DNA from: Aciduliprofundum sp. MAR08-339
GTDB lineage: Archaea; Thermoplasmatota; Thermoplasmata; Thermoplasmatales; Aciduliprofundaceae
Direction: 5' to 3'
Assembly (NCBI RefSeq): GCF_000327505.1
Contig: NC_019942.1
Span: 496,001-560,000, forward strand
Length of the DNA stretch: 64,000 nt
The notes beneath the pieces are model-generated. The model was not told where the DNA came from and did no database searches. It saw nothing but the letters and a program-made list of their open reading frames with translations. Within the stretch, counting starts at the first letter, position 1. Each line of letters opens with the position of its first letter. The position numbers and the translations under genes are program-made. Below, piece after piece: positions 8,241 through 16,322 of this stretch.

Positions 8241-10016
8241 ATGAAATATAAGTCTGCGTTTATTGCGCTTGTTGGCGTTGCAATTATGTTTGCTACAATA
8301 TTTTACGGGTTAACTTTAGGTCAGCCCAACGCGGTGGATTATAATTATTTGAAACTCAAGGTATCTTCAACCTCTGAAAGGGTATATGGTGTTGATGTGT
8401 CCCACTGGCAGGGAGAGGTTAATTGGCAGGAAGTTTACAACGATGGGTACCGCTTTGCATTTGTGAAAGCCACGCAGGGCACAAGTTATGTTGATAGCGA
8501 ATTTACCACAAATATGAAAAATGGTCACGCAGCGGGTTTGTACATGGGAGCCTATCATTTTGCAGAGCCCAACACTCCCATAGAAAGCGATGCGGACCAG
8601 GAGGCTGATCATTTTGTAAATACAATCTCCCCATATCTGAAGGATGGATATCTTGTACCCGTTCTTGATTTGGAAGACAATAGCAATGATTTGACATGGA
8701 CTCAACTTACGGATTGGGCCAATGCATTCTGTAGCAGGGTTTACAACGAGACCGGAATAAGACCCTTGATATATACCAGTTCTTCCTGGGCAGAGAATCT
8801 GGCACAATCCATAACCCAGTGGGATCTGTGGATTGCAGAGTACACCGGAGATACAAGCGAAGAACCCAATACGGGAGTATGGCCCTCCTGGAGTTTCTGG
8901 CAATATACGGATAGTGGGAGTGTTAATGGAATATCTGGAAACGTGGATGAAGATATTTTCAATGGAAATTTGGAAACTCTTGAGGACGAATATGTTATTC
9001 ACCAAGTGTCACCACAGCCACTTTATGATCATCGGGCCGCCTATGGTTATGCCTATAAGTGGTGGTCCTCGTCAAACCCGCATTATGCATTGTATTCAAA
9101 TTCAAGCGATGAAAGTGCCAATTTTGTATCTCAGGCCCTCATAGCAGGTGGGCTATCTCTCTGGAAGGGTGATGATGGCTCTGGGGGCGGATTGGGTTCC
9201 AGCAGTTATGGAGCACTTCCATCATGTGAGGCACTTCACAAGAATCTGGTTGAATATCAAGATGTGGATTATGCCTATGTAACATCTCAAAATTTCTCTG
9301 TGCCTGAAGATCTGGAGGTTGGAGATGTTGTTATTTTTGGAAATGAGGACGGTGAGCACTGGAGCCATGCGGCAATTGTGGTTTACAGAAGCGGAAATGA
9401 TGTTGGAATAGCCATGCATGATCCAGATGTCTGGAACGCATCTTTATCTTCGTACTTTCCATCAACGTACAGCAGAATTAGCTATTATCACATAGAAGAC
9501 GGAGCGAAGAAATTAATACAGCCCTTCAAGGTCATAGCGTCTGCTTTAAACGTTCGTGTGGGTCCAAGCACATCTTATCAGATTTTGGGTACGATTAAGA
9601 AAGGTCAGGTGTATGTGGCCTACAATTATTATATGGACTCTAGCGGGCGCCGGTGGTGGGAAATCTTCTACGATGACAGGGTGGCATGGTGTGCCTCTTG
9701 GTACACTGAAAATGTATCCTACGGTGTTTTTAGAGTGGATGTTGGTACCTATCTGCATGTGCGCGGGGGGCCAGGAACGGGCTACTCGGTTTTTGGTGAG
9801 GTTTACGATGGAATGCTATTTGCAAGAATCGGCCAGGATTACAATGGAACCGAGGGAATAACGTGGTATGAGTTCTGGTGGTCTTCAACCTCATCCTGGT
9901 GTGCATCCCAGTACACGGAACAGGCATCTGCCCAAGTTCCCGAGTTTCCCACATTTCCCTTTGTGGTTATATTTTTATTTTTAATTTTGCTCTTATTCAG
10001 GAAAAAACTTAGGTAG
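8241..10016 (+). CDS. Secreted GH25 lysozyme with amidase-like, SH3 and C-terminal anchor regions
   Basis: A 591-residue exported muramidase. Residues 1-27 form a signal peptide. Residues 48-245 are a GH25 domain: GVDVSHWQG with Asp52 and VLDLED with Glu145, the family's catalytic acids. About 260-425 resembles Amidase_6 (YDHRAAYGYAYKW, NFVSQALIAGG, HWSHAAIVV), but the usual Cys before NFVSQ is replaced (DESANF). Two bacterial SH3-like repeats (about 430-490 and 497-560) each end in a WCASxYTE motif. The tail PEFPTFP plus a hydrophobic helix and RKKLR looks like an archaeal PEF-type cell-surface anchor. GH25 enzymes cut bacterial peptidoglycan, which archaea lack, so it is probably an antibacterial weapon. 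A GH25 lysozyme gained by transfer is known in Aciduliprofundum boonei. Confidence 0.95.
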   Translation: MKYKSAFIALVGVAIMFATIFYGLTLGQPNAVDYNYLKLKVSSTSERVYGVDVSHWQGEVNWQEVYNDGYRFAFVKATQGTSYVDSEFTTNMKNGHAAGLYMGAYHFAEPNTPIESDADQEADHFVNTISPYLKDGYLVPVLDLEDNSNDLTWTQLTDWANAFCSRVYNETGIRPLIYTSSSWAENLAQSITQWDLWIAEYTGDTSEEPNTGVWPSWSFWQYTDSGSVNGISGNVDEDIFNGNLETLEDEYVIHQVSPQPLYDHRAAYGYAYKWWSSSNPHYALYSNSSDESANFVSQALIAGGLSLWKGDDGSGGGLGSSSYGALPSCEALHKNLVEYQDVDYAYVTSQNFSVPEDLEVGDVVIFGNEDGEHWSHAAIVVYRSGNDVGIAMHDPDVWNASLSSYFPSTYSRISYYHIEDGAKKLIQPFKVIASALNVRVGPSTSYQILGTIKKGQVYVAYNYYMDSSGRRWWEIFYDDRVAWCASWYTENVSYGVFRVDVGTYLHVRGGPGTGYSVFGEVYDGMLFARIGQDYNGTEGITWYEFWWSSTSSWCASQYTEQASAQVPEFPTFPFVVIFLFLILLLFRKKLR

Positions 10017-10054
10017 ACGCAATATTTTTATAATCTCCTCCAATTTCCAATTGA

Positions 10055-10128
10055 GGGCCGGTAGATCAGACCGGAAGATCGCCACATTCGCAATGTGGAG
10101 GCCGCGGGTTCAAATCCCGCCCGGTCCA
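10055..10128 (+). tRNA. tRNA-Ala (CGC)
   Basis: A 74-nt cloverleaf: acceptor GGGCCGG/CCGGTCC (one G-U), D-arm around GATCAGACCGGAAGATC, anticodon stem CCACA/TGTGG with loop TTCGCAA (anticodon CGC), T-arm GCGGGTTCAAATCCCGC, discriminator A. CCA is not encoded. A TATA-like ATTTTTATAAT lies about 26 nt upstream. Confidence 0.96.
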
Positions 10129-10253
10129 CTCATTTCACTCGTGGACACAGGCTTATGTTCTCCTGTCGTCGAACATCCCACCCGGTCCACTCGTTTCACT
10201 CGTGGACACGGGCTAAGTCGAAAATTGTAAATTTTCTCCTCCCACCCGGTCCA
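10120..10253 (+). repeat. Tandem copies of the tRNA-Ala 3' end with hairpins
   Basis: The last bases of tRNA-Ala (CCCGGTCCA) recur at 10181-10189 and 10245-10253, giving units of 61 and 64 bases. Copies at 10120-10148 and 10181-10209 share 28 of 29 bases, and each holds an inverted repeat GTCCAC/GTGGAC around TTTCACTC. The second unit also has a perfect GAAAATT-GTA-AATTTTC palindrome (10220-10236). Such 3'-end duplications are typical traces of integration at a tRNA gene. The 204 bases from 10129 to the antiporter gene contain no coding frame. Confidence 0.85.
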
Positions 10254-10332
10254 TTAAACCCCTTTAAAAAAATTCTTCCTCGGATCTTGCGTGACCCGAA
10301 ATGTTATTATTTGACATGGTTGATATACATTT

Positions 10333-11550
10333 ATGGGGCTGGAGTTTATACTTGTTATACTTGTAATCCTTGCATTTTCAAGAATAGTGGGTGAGTTGTT
10401 TGAGAGGATAACTATTCCTGCGGTTATTGGTGAAGTGCTTGTTGGAATAATTCTCGGGCCCATGGTTTTGAATTGGGCATCTCCAGATATCGGAGAATTT
10501 AGGATTCTTGTGGATATTGGTCTGTTTTTCTTGGTGTTTACCTCCGGACTGGAATTCTCCATTACCCATATAAAAAAGGCCACAAACAAAGCATTACCTA
10601 TCTCCTTTATGGGAAATAACATTGCATTCTTTTCTGGAATTATAATGGCTCTACTGTTGAATTATTCTCTGGAGGTTGGCATCTTCATAGGTGCGGCCTT
10701 TTCACTAACAGCTCTTCCCGTGGCTTTGAGGGTTTTAGGAGACTTGAAAAAGACAAATACGCGGTTTGGAAGGACAGTAATCACCTCGGCAATATACGAT
10801 GATCTTTTCAGTATGTTTCTTCTTGGACTTGTGTTATCCCTTGGCACCAACAACCTGAATGCTTTGAATATTGTTGAAATTGTGCTAAAAATAATCTTAT
10901 TCCTTGCGTTTATATGGATCATAGCTAAAATTTTCCAATGGAGATACGGGTTTTTGGCGAGGTATGTGCAGCATTACATTCGTAAGTTTAGGAGCAGGGA
11001 GGCAGAATTTGCGGTCATCGTGCTTTTTGGAATGGCTCTAGCCATTGCTGCCGAGGCATTAGGTATATCTTTCATCCTTGGAGCTTTTTACGGTGGTGTG
11101 CTTATCGGGGAGCATGTGGTTGGTGAGAGGGTTTACAGAAAAGTTAAAATTACGTTCTCTGCAGTCACATTTGGATTTTTTGCCCCAATATTCTTTGTAT
11201 ACACTGGGATGAATTTTTACATTCTATCAGGTACAAATTTTGTATATTTTGTTGTTATGAGTGTGCTGTTTATCTTGGTGGCTGCTGGCAGCAAAACCCT
11301 TGGTGCATACACAGGGGCTAGATTATCAAATATACCACATAAAAGTGCTCTGGGTATTGGCATTGCCCTCAATTCTCGGGGTCTTATGGAATTGATAATA
11401 GCCACCTATGGACTTGAATTGGGAATAATAAATCATAACATATTTTCGCTTCTGGCTCTGGTTAGCATAGTCACAACGATAACCTCTCCAATAGTTCTCT
11501 CCAGATACCTAAAAAAATATAGGGGTGTGGTGGAAAATTTGAAAAAATAA
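10333..11550 (+). CDS. CPA2-family Na+(K+)/H+ antiporter, membrane subunit
   Basis: A 405-residue protein with about 12 hydrophobic segments, starting MGLEFILVILVILAFSRIVG. Family marks are IPAVIGEVLVGIILGP, LFFLVFTSGLEF, GAAFSLTALPVALRVLG and an ion-site segment AIYDDLFSM. The Asp-Asp pair matches the electrogenic NapA/NhaA group rather than the Asn-Asp of KefC-like members. There is no cytosolic TrkA/RCK domain. It probably exchanges protons for sodium or potassium across the membrane, useful in acidic saline vents. A TATA-like GTTATTATTTG 26 nt upstream suggests a leaderless mRNA. Confidence 0.88.
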   Translation: MGLEFILVILVILAFSRIVGELFERITIPAVIGEVLVGIILGPMVLNWASPDIGEFRILVDIGLFFLVFTSGLEFSITHIKKATNKALPISFMGNNIAFFSGIIMALLLNYSLEVGIFIGAAFSLTALPVALRVLGDLKKTNTRFGRTVITSAIYDDLFSMFLLGLVLSLGTNNLNALNIVEIVLKIILFLAFIWIIAKIFQWRYGFLARYVQHYIRKFRSREAEFAVIVLFGMALAIAAEALGISFILGAFYGGVLIGEHVVGERVYRKVKITFSAVTFGFFAPIFFVYTGMNFYILSGTNFVYFVVMSVLFILVAAGSKTLGAYTGARLSNIPHKSALGIGIALNSRGLMELIIATYGLELGIINHNIFSLLALVSIVTTITSPIVLSRYLKKYRGVVENLKK

Positions 11551-11551
11551 C

Positions 11552-12871
11552 TCAAAGGAACCGCAGGGTGCGATCCATCATGTCATGGGCTATGTTAATT
11601 TCATCCTCTGTGATTATCAACGGTGGACGGAACCTTATTCCGCGAGCCCCGCTTTTTAGAACAAGCAGACCGTTCCTGTATGCATCGCTGAAGAATTTAT
11701 CGCGCATATCTGTTGTGGCGAGATCAAAGGCATCAAATATTCCACGGCCACGCACATTGCTCACCTTATCCGGATACTTCTCCTGCAGCTCGTGGAGCAT
11801 CTTGAGCATCTTCTCGCCCATCTTTGCTGCGTTATCAACAAGACCATCTTCATGGATGATTTCTATTATTCTCTTGGCCTTCACCATATCCACAATGTTT
11901 CCGCCCCATGTGGAGTTTATCCTGCTTGGCACGTGGAAAACGTTATCCTCTATCTCGTCAACCTTTGGGCCTACCATGATTCCGCAGACCTTCATCTTCT
12001 TACCAAAGGCCATGATGTCTGGCTGAACATCAAAGTGCTCATGGGCCCACCATTTGCCAGTGGCACCAACACCAGTTTGTACCTCGTCAACTATGAACAT
12101 TATGTCATTCTCCTTCAAAATCTTCTCAACTGCCTTGAAATACTCCTTTCTGAAATGGTTGTCGCCACCCTCCCCTTGGATGGGCTCAATTATGAAGGCA
12201 GCGATATCCTCCTGATACTTATCGATTGCCTCCTTTATCTCTTCCAGACTCTGATTCTCCAGCTCCTTAACCTTCTCAAGATTCTCCCCTTCCAGAGGGA
12301 AGGTTATTTTGGGATTTGTCACCCTGGGCCATTCAAATTTCGGGAAATACTTGGTTTTGTTTGGATCGAATGTATTCGTAAGAGCGAGGGTGTATCCGCT
12401 TCTGCCATGGAAAGCCTCTTTGAGATGTATGACCTTCAATCTCTGCGTGTTATCCTCTTTTCCATTTGCAAGATTTTTGCGGACGCGCCAGTCAAAGGCA
12501 ACCTTGAGAGCATTCTCAACAGCGAGAGCGCCACCGGATACGAAGAAGAAGTACCTGAAATATGAGGGGGTTGCATATTTGGAAAGCGTATCCACGAATT
12601 CCGCGTACTCAACAGTGTAAATGTCGCTGTTGGTTATCTTGTTTATTGCTGTTCTCTGCAATTTCTTCAGAAATTCCGGGTCAAACATGCCGGGATGGTT
12701 CATTCCCAGCGCGCTGGTGGCGAAGAACCCGAAGAAGTCAAGGTAGTACTTGCTATGCCTCGCATCGTAAAGCCACATGCCATGGCTCTTGTCAATGTCC
12801 AGAACCATATCTAAGCCGTCGGTAAGAATTCTCTCTCCTAAAACCTTGTGAACTTCCTTTGGCGATATCAT
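11552..12871 (-). CDS. lat: L-lysine 6-transaminase
   Basis: A fold type I, class III PLP aminotransferase of 439 residues that moves the epsilon-amino group of lysine to 2-oxoglutarate, giving allysine. It follows the LAT subfamily closely: SPKEVHKVLGERILTDGLD, SALGMNHPG, SGGALAVENALKVAFDW, AFHGRSGYTLALTNT, EPIQGEGGD, DEVQTGVGATGKWW, PDIMAFGKK with the PLP lysine, and VPSRINSTWGGN. A TATA-like CATATATATC 26 nt upstream fits a leaderless start. No dehydrogenase for the aldehyde product lies alongside, so the pathway is not clear from context. Confidence 0.93.
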   Translation of the reverse strand: MISPKEVHKVLGERILTDGLDMVLDIDKSHGMWLYDARHSKYYLDFFGFFATSALGMNHPGMFDPEFLKKLQRTAINKITNSDIYTVEYAEFVDTLSKYATPSYFRYFFFVSGGALAVENALKVAFDWRVRKNLANGKEDNTQRLKVIHLKEAFHGRSGYTLALTNTFDPNKTKYFPKFEWPRVTNPKITFPLEGENLEKVKELENQSLEEIKEAIDKYQEDIAAFIIEPIQGEGGDNHFRKEYFKAVEKILKENDIMFIVDEVQTGVGATGKWWAHEHFDVQPDIMAFGKKMKVCGIMVGPKVDEIEDNVFHVPSRINSTWGGNIVDMVKAKRIIEIIHEDGLVDNAAKMGEKMLKMLHELQEKYPDKVSNVRGRGIFDAFDLATTDMRDKFFSDAYRNGLLVLKSGARGIRFRPPLIITEDEINIAHDMMDRTLRFL

Positions 12872-12989
12872 AATGGGGCATGGTGGTGTGAGATATATAT
12901 GTTTGGTATAGTGTGTGGAGCCACCCGCTTATAATAAAAACAAATCTTCTTTACGGGGGAAGTTGCTTTCTTTTCCAGAAAGAGATTGG

Positions 12990-13061
12990 TGCGGGTGCCG
13001 GGATTCGAACCCGGGTCAGGGGCTTGGGAAGCCTCCGTCCTAACCACTAGACTACACCCGC
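12990..13061 (-). tRNA. tRNA-Gly (CCC)
   Basis: A 72-nt cloverleaf on the minus strand: acceptor GCGGGTG/CACCCGC, D-arm GTCTAGTGGTTAGGAC, anticodon loop TTCCCAA (anticodon CCC), T-arm CCGGGTTCGAATCCCGG, discriminator A. The anticodon stem GAGGC/GCCCC contains one A-C mismatch. A TATA-like TTTAATATCC lies upstream. CCA is not encoded. Confidence 0.94.
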
Positions 13062-13145
13062 CCAAGAGGGTAATATGGAAAAGTGGATATTAAATTAACG
13101 ATGATTGCACGGAAAAGCAATTAAATCTCCACTCCATGCTCCTCT

Positions 13146-14228
13146 GTGGATAAGAGGATATACGCCATACAGGTGGCCACTTACACGGCGCTTATGCTAT
13201 CCATAACATATACCCCCAGTTTGGCAGCCAGGGCAGGGGGCAGCGCCTTTGAAATAGCCTTGATATTCTCGCTTTACAACCTTGCCTATTTTCTTTCCTC
13301 TATGATTTTCGGGCGTCTTGCCGATTTGCACGGGAGAAAGATATTCATCTCTGCAGGATTTCTTGTGGCTTCGCTGGCCTTTGTTTCCCAGTACTTCTAC
13401 TGGAACTATTACTCTCTCCTTATTTTACGAGTGATGGCCGGTTTTTCTGCTGGCATATTTCCGGCAGCCACAATCTCTCTGGCCCATGACATGAGGATAA
13501 AGATGGGCAAACTATCCGCCTTCGGTGCAGCCGGATGGGCCCTTGGCTCTTATCTGGCCGGCATAGTCTCTTTATTTTTTGGGCTTAAGGCAACCTATGT
13601 GTTCTCATCCATTGTTTTCATAATTGCATATTTCATCACTTTGGGTTTGAAGGACTTGGGTGTGCGTGTTGAGAACGTTCCTCGTATACCCTTGGAGGTT
13701 ATAAGGAGAAACTGGCATGTTTACCTCTCATACATATTTCGCCACTCTGCTGCAACCATGATCTGGGCATTCTGGCCACTCTTCGTTGCATCCATAGGCG
13801 GAAATTCATTCTGGCAGGCAGCCACAATGGGTGTAAACTCCACTGCACAGTTCTTCATAATGTATTTTTATGCAGATACAAAAAAGAGCACGCATCTTAT
13901 TCTGTGGGGTCTTGCTCTATCATCCCTGACCTTTCTCCTATATGCCCTGATAACCAACGTCTGGGAGATGCTCCCTGTGCAGGTAATTCTCGCAACATCC
14001 TGGGCATTCCTATATGTGGGCTCTTTGAATTATCTCACATCCCGAAATCCGGAGAAAGCAACGGCCACAGGACTTCTCAACTCATCCATCGGCATATCTG
14101 CCTTTATAGGGCCACTCCTCGGTGGTGCATTTATGAGTTTTGTGGCCAATTACCGGTACCTGATGCTATTCTCCGCAACGGTTTCCCTCTTTGGGGTAAT
14201 AATTTTTAAAATTGGTGAGAGGGGTTAG
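13146..14228 (+). CDS. Major facilitator superfamily transporter
   Basis: A 360-residue membrane protein with about 11-12 hydrophobic segments. The loop after segment 2, FGRLADLHGRKIF, is the MFS signature GRLxDxxGRK; ILRVMAGFSAGIFPAA matches segment 4. A GTG start is used, with a TATA-like ATTAAATC about 26 nt upstream. It is short for the family and the second half is less conserved. Sequence does not reveal the substrate; drug, sugar or metabolite efflux are all possible. Its 3' end overlaps the convergent SDR gene by 4 nt. Confidence 0.85.
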   Translation: MDKRIYAIQVATYTALMLSITYTPSLAARAGGSAFEIALIFSLYNLAYFLSSMIFGRLADLHGRKIFISAGFLVASLAFVSQYFYWNYYSLLILRVMAGFSAGIFPAATISLAHDMRIKMGKLSAFGAAGWALGSYLAGIVSLFFGLKATYVFSSIVFIIAYFITLGLKDLGVRVENVPRIPLEVIRRNWHVYLSYIFRHSAATMIWAFWPLFVASIGGNSFWQAATMGVNSTAQFFIMYFYADTKKSTHLILWGLALSSLTFLLYALITNVWEMLPVQVILATSWAFLYVGSLNYLTSRNPEKATATGLLNSSIGISAFIGPLLGGAFMSFVANYRYLMLFSATVSLFGVIIFKIGERG

Positions 14229-15028
14229 AGCACGAATTTCACCGCCCCACCATCTATCTGTATCGTTGCCCCTGTAATGAATCCTGCACGTTCCGAGGCG
14301 AGAAAAGAGGCAAGATAGGCAACCTCCTCTGGCTCTCCAAACCTTCCCGCGGGGACCTCTTTGATCCATGCGTTCAGTGCCTCCTCGTAGGTGATTCCAC
14401 TTCTCTCTGCTCTGGCCCAGGAGAGTTCCTTCATACGCTCTGTGAAAATAGGGCCCGGGGCTATGTTGTTTATTGTGATCCCATATTTTGCCCACTGGAG
14501 CGCAAGGGTTTTTGCCATCCCAACAACCGCTAGGCGTATTGAGTTTGAGAGAATAAGATTATCTATGGGCTGTTTTACACTCATTGAGGTTATGTTTATT
14601 ATTCTTCCGTACTTCTGCCTCTTCATATAGGGAGCCACCTCTCTTATAAATCGCATCGCACTCATGAATGTGAGGTTGAATGCGTTATACCAGTCATCAT
14701 CGCTAAGATCTTCAAAATACCCTGCAGGCGGACCCCCTGTGTTGTTTACCAAGATATGGACGGTGCCAAATTCTTCCACGGTTTCTCTCACGACCCTTTC
14801 TATATCTTCCCTTTTTCTCACATCTCCGGGGATTGCGAGAACGCGTTTCATAATGCCTCTATCTCCCCCCTGCACAATCTCCGTGGTTATCTCCCTCATT
14901 GCGGTCATCAAATTTTCCTCATTTCTTGATACGAGCACAATTCTTGCTCCATTTTTTGCAAATTCTTTGGCAATTGCCTTACCCATTCCCTTGCTTGAGC
15001 CACAGACTATGGCAACCTTATCTTTCAT
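14225..15028 (-). CDS. Short-chain dehydrogenase-like protein lacking the catalytic Tyr
   Basis: A 267-residue Rossmann protein. The cofactor motif GSSKGMGKAIA lies at residues 10-20 and NNTGG near 95. The catalytic Ser region ITSMSVKQPIDN is present and a Lys follows in VVGMAK, but the Tyr of the YxxxK motif is replaced in LILSNSIRLAVVGMAK. This matches a known group resembling beta-ketoacyl-ACP reductase that departs from the SDR catalytic tetrad. Activity and substrate are therefore uncertain. It is the second gene of an operon, its start overlapping the PHP gene by ATGA. Confidence 0.85.
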   Translation of the reverse strand: MKDKVAIVCGSSKGMGKAIAKEFAKNGARIVLVSRNEENLMTAMREITTEIVQGGDRGIMKRVLAIPGDVRKREDIERVVRETVEEFGTVHILVNNTGGPPAGYFEDLSDDDWYNAFNLTFMSAMRFIREVAPYMKRQKYGRIINITSMSVKQPIDNLILSNSIRLAVVGMAKTLALQWAKYGITINNIAPGPIFTERMKELSWARAERSGITYEEALNAWIKEVPAGRFGEPEEVAYLASFLASERAGFITGATIQIDGGAVKFVL

Positions 15029-15717
15029 TTTACCACCTCACTCAAAAAGAGTTTGAAATTTTCCTCCAAACCATACTCCTGGATGAAGTCCAAAGCATCG
15101 CCCACATCGTTTATTTTTTCCAGATCATCGTGCATATCGTTTCCCACTGAGATGGGTATCTTGTAGTTTTTCATCTCTTCAAATATTGGGTATGCGAGCC
15201 TGTAATAGGTCTCCCCAAGTTTTGTGTAGTTGTAATTTGTGTTCAGTTCCACACCTATGTTATCCGATTCAAGAACCTTCAGAAATGCGCCTATGTCGGT
15301 GGATCCAAAATTTCTGCTCAGATCGTTGTGGGCAAGAATAACGGGAGCATCTATGTCTTTGCGAATGTCCAGAAGCATCCACAGAGGGTAACCTTCCCAG
15401 AGCGAGTCCTGAACGTATTCAAAGAGTACAAGGTCAAAATCCTCAAAATCGGGAAGGGCATCCATATCCGTTCTCGGAGAGAAATCAATTTCTATGCCTA
15501 TGTAAATGTCAATATCCTTCCCATATTTTTTTTGCAAACCACGGATATCCTCAACGTACATTTTCAGATATTTTTTAGGTATGGAATGTGTTTTCTTTGT
15601 GCTGTAGTGGTCGGTGAAGGCTATTTTTTCCATTTTTTTGTTTATGGCCTCTCTGACTATGATCTCTGGCGTGTAGAGGCCGTCGCTCCACGTACTGTGT
15701 ATGTGGAAGTTCATCAT
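15025..15717 (-). CDS. PHP-domain phosphoesterase
   Basis: A 230-residue protein of the PHP metal-dependent phosphoesterase superfamily. The start NFHIHSTWSDG gives the HxH and Asp ligands, then AFTDHYS, GIEIDFSP, ILAHNDLSRNFG and SVGNDMHDDLE complete the metal-binding motifs. It may be a histidinol-phosphatase-like enzyme or a nucleoside phosphate phosphatase; no histidine genes are nearby. TATA-like bases about 26 nt upstream of 15717 favour the first of two tandem ATGs. It is translationally coupled to the SDR gene. Confidence 0.85.
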   Translation of the reverse strand: MMNFHIHSTWSDGLYTPEIIVREAINKKMEKIAFTDHYSTKKTHSIPKKYLKMYVEDIRGLQKKYGKDIDIYIGIEIDFSPRTDMDALPDFEDFDLVLFEYVQDSLWEGYPLWMLLDIRKDIDAPVILAHNDLSRNFGSTDIGAFLKVLESDNIGVELNTNYNYTKLGETYYRLAYPIFEEMKNYKIPISVGNDMHDDLEKINDVGDALDFIQEYGLEENFKLFLSEVVK

Positions 15718-15800
15718 TCAGCCATATATGGGTAAATTGTTAAAATAACTTTTCTATGGGCACAAAATCTTTATACGGGTATAATGCCTTACCTGCAACC

Positions 15801-16322
15801 ATGGAAGGGATTGACTTGAGCAAGTACAGTCTGGAGGATTTAATCCTCTTGGGCATAAAGAGCGAAGAGGTTGCAAAGGAAGTTTATGAGAATGTGGCAA
15901 AGCAGGCAAAGAATCCGTTTCTGAAGAATAAACTCAAAGCTTTGGCGGAGGAGGAAGATAGGCATCGGGCCATACTTGTTGAACTTTACAAGGACCTTTT
16001 CAACGGCAAAGAACCCGAGCCACCGGAGAACCCGGATTTCATACCTGAGTTTCCCGAGATCAGAATATTCAGGGAGATTGGAGAAACCACGGATATTCGC
16101 AAGGTCCTTGAGGGTGCCATGCAGGCAGAGTTAAGTGCCAAGGAGTACTACGAGGGCATAGCCGAAATAGTGAAAGATGCACGCATAAAGAGAATAATGC
16201 GTTACATGGGAAAGATTGAAGAGGGCCACTACAAGATTCTCAAGCAGCAGTACGAGGAAATAGTGGAATTTGAAAGCGTAATGTACGATGAGGAGTTCAT
16301 GCGCTTGGATTCCCGGTTCTGA
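15801..16322 (+). CDS. Rubrerythrin/ferritin-like diiron protein
   Basis: A 173-residue four-helix protein. Paired Glu/His motifs typical of ferritin-like diiron proteins appear in EEVAKEVYENVAKQ, EEEDRHRAIL, MQAELSAKEYYEG and KIEEGHYKIL. There is no C-terminal rubredoxin domain, so this is a rubrerythrin-like or ferritin-like form, probably acting in peroxide removal or iron handling. The upstream in-frame ATG at 15756 is unlikely because the TATA-like TTTATAC at about 15770 lies after it and places the transcript start near 15797. Confidence 0.87.
   Translation: MEGIDLSKYSLEDLILLGIKSEEVAKEVYENVAKQAKNPFLKNKLKALAEEEDRHRAILVELYKDLFNGKEPEPPENPDFIPEFPEIRIFREIGETTDIRKVLEGAMQAELSAKEYYEGIAEIVKDARIKRIMRYMGKIEEGHYKILKQQYEEIVEFESVMYDEEFMRLDSRF

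Noticed and set aside
11792-12565. A 257-codon plus-strand frame opposite lat
   Set aside because: Antisense shadow of a well-supported aminotransferase gene; no homology or start signal.
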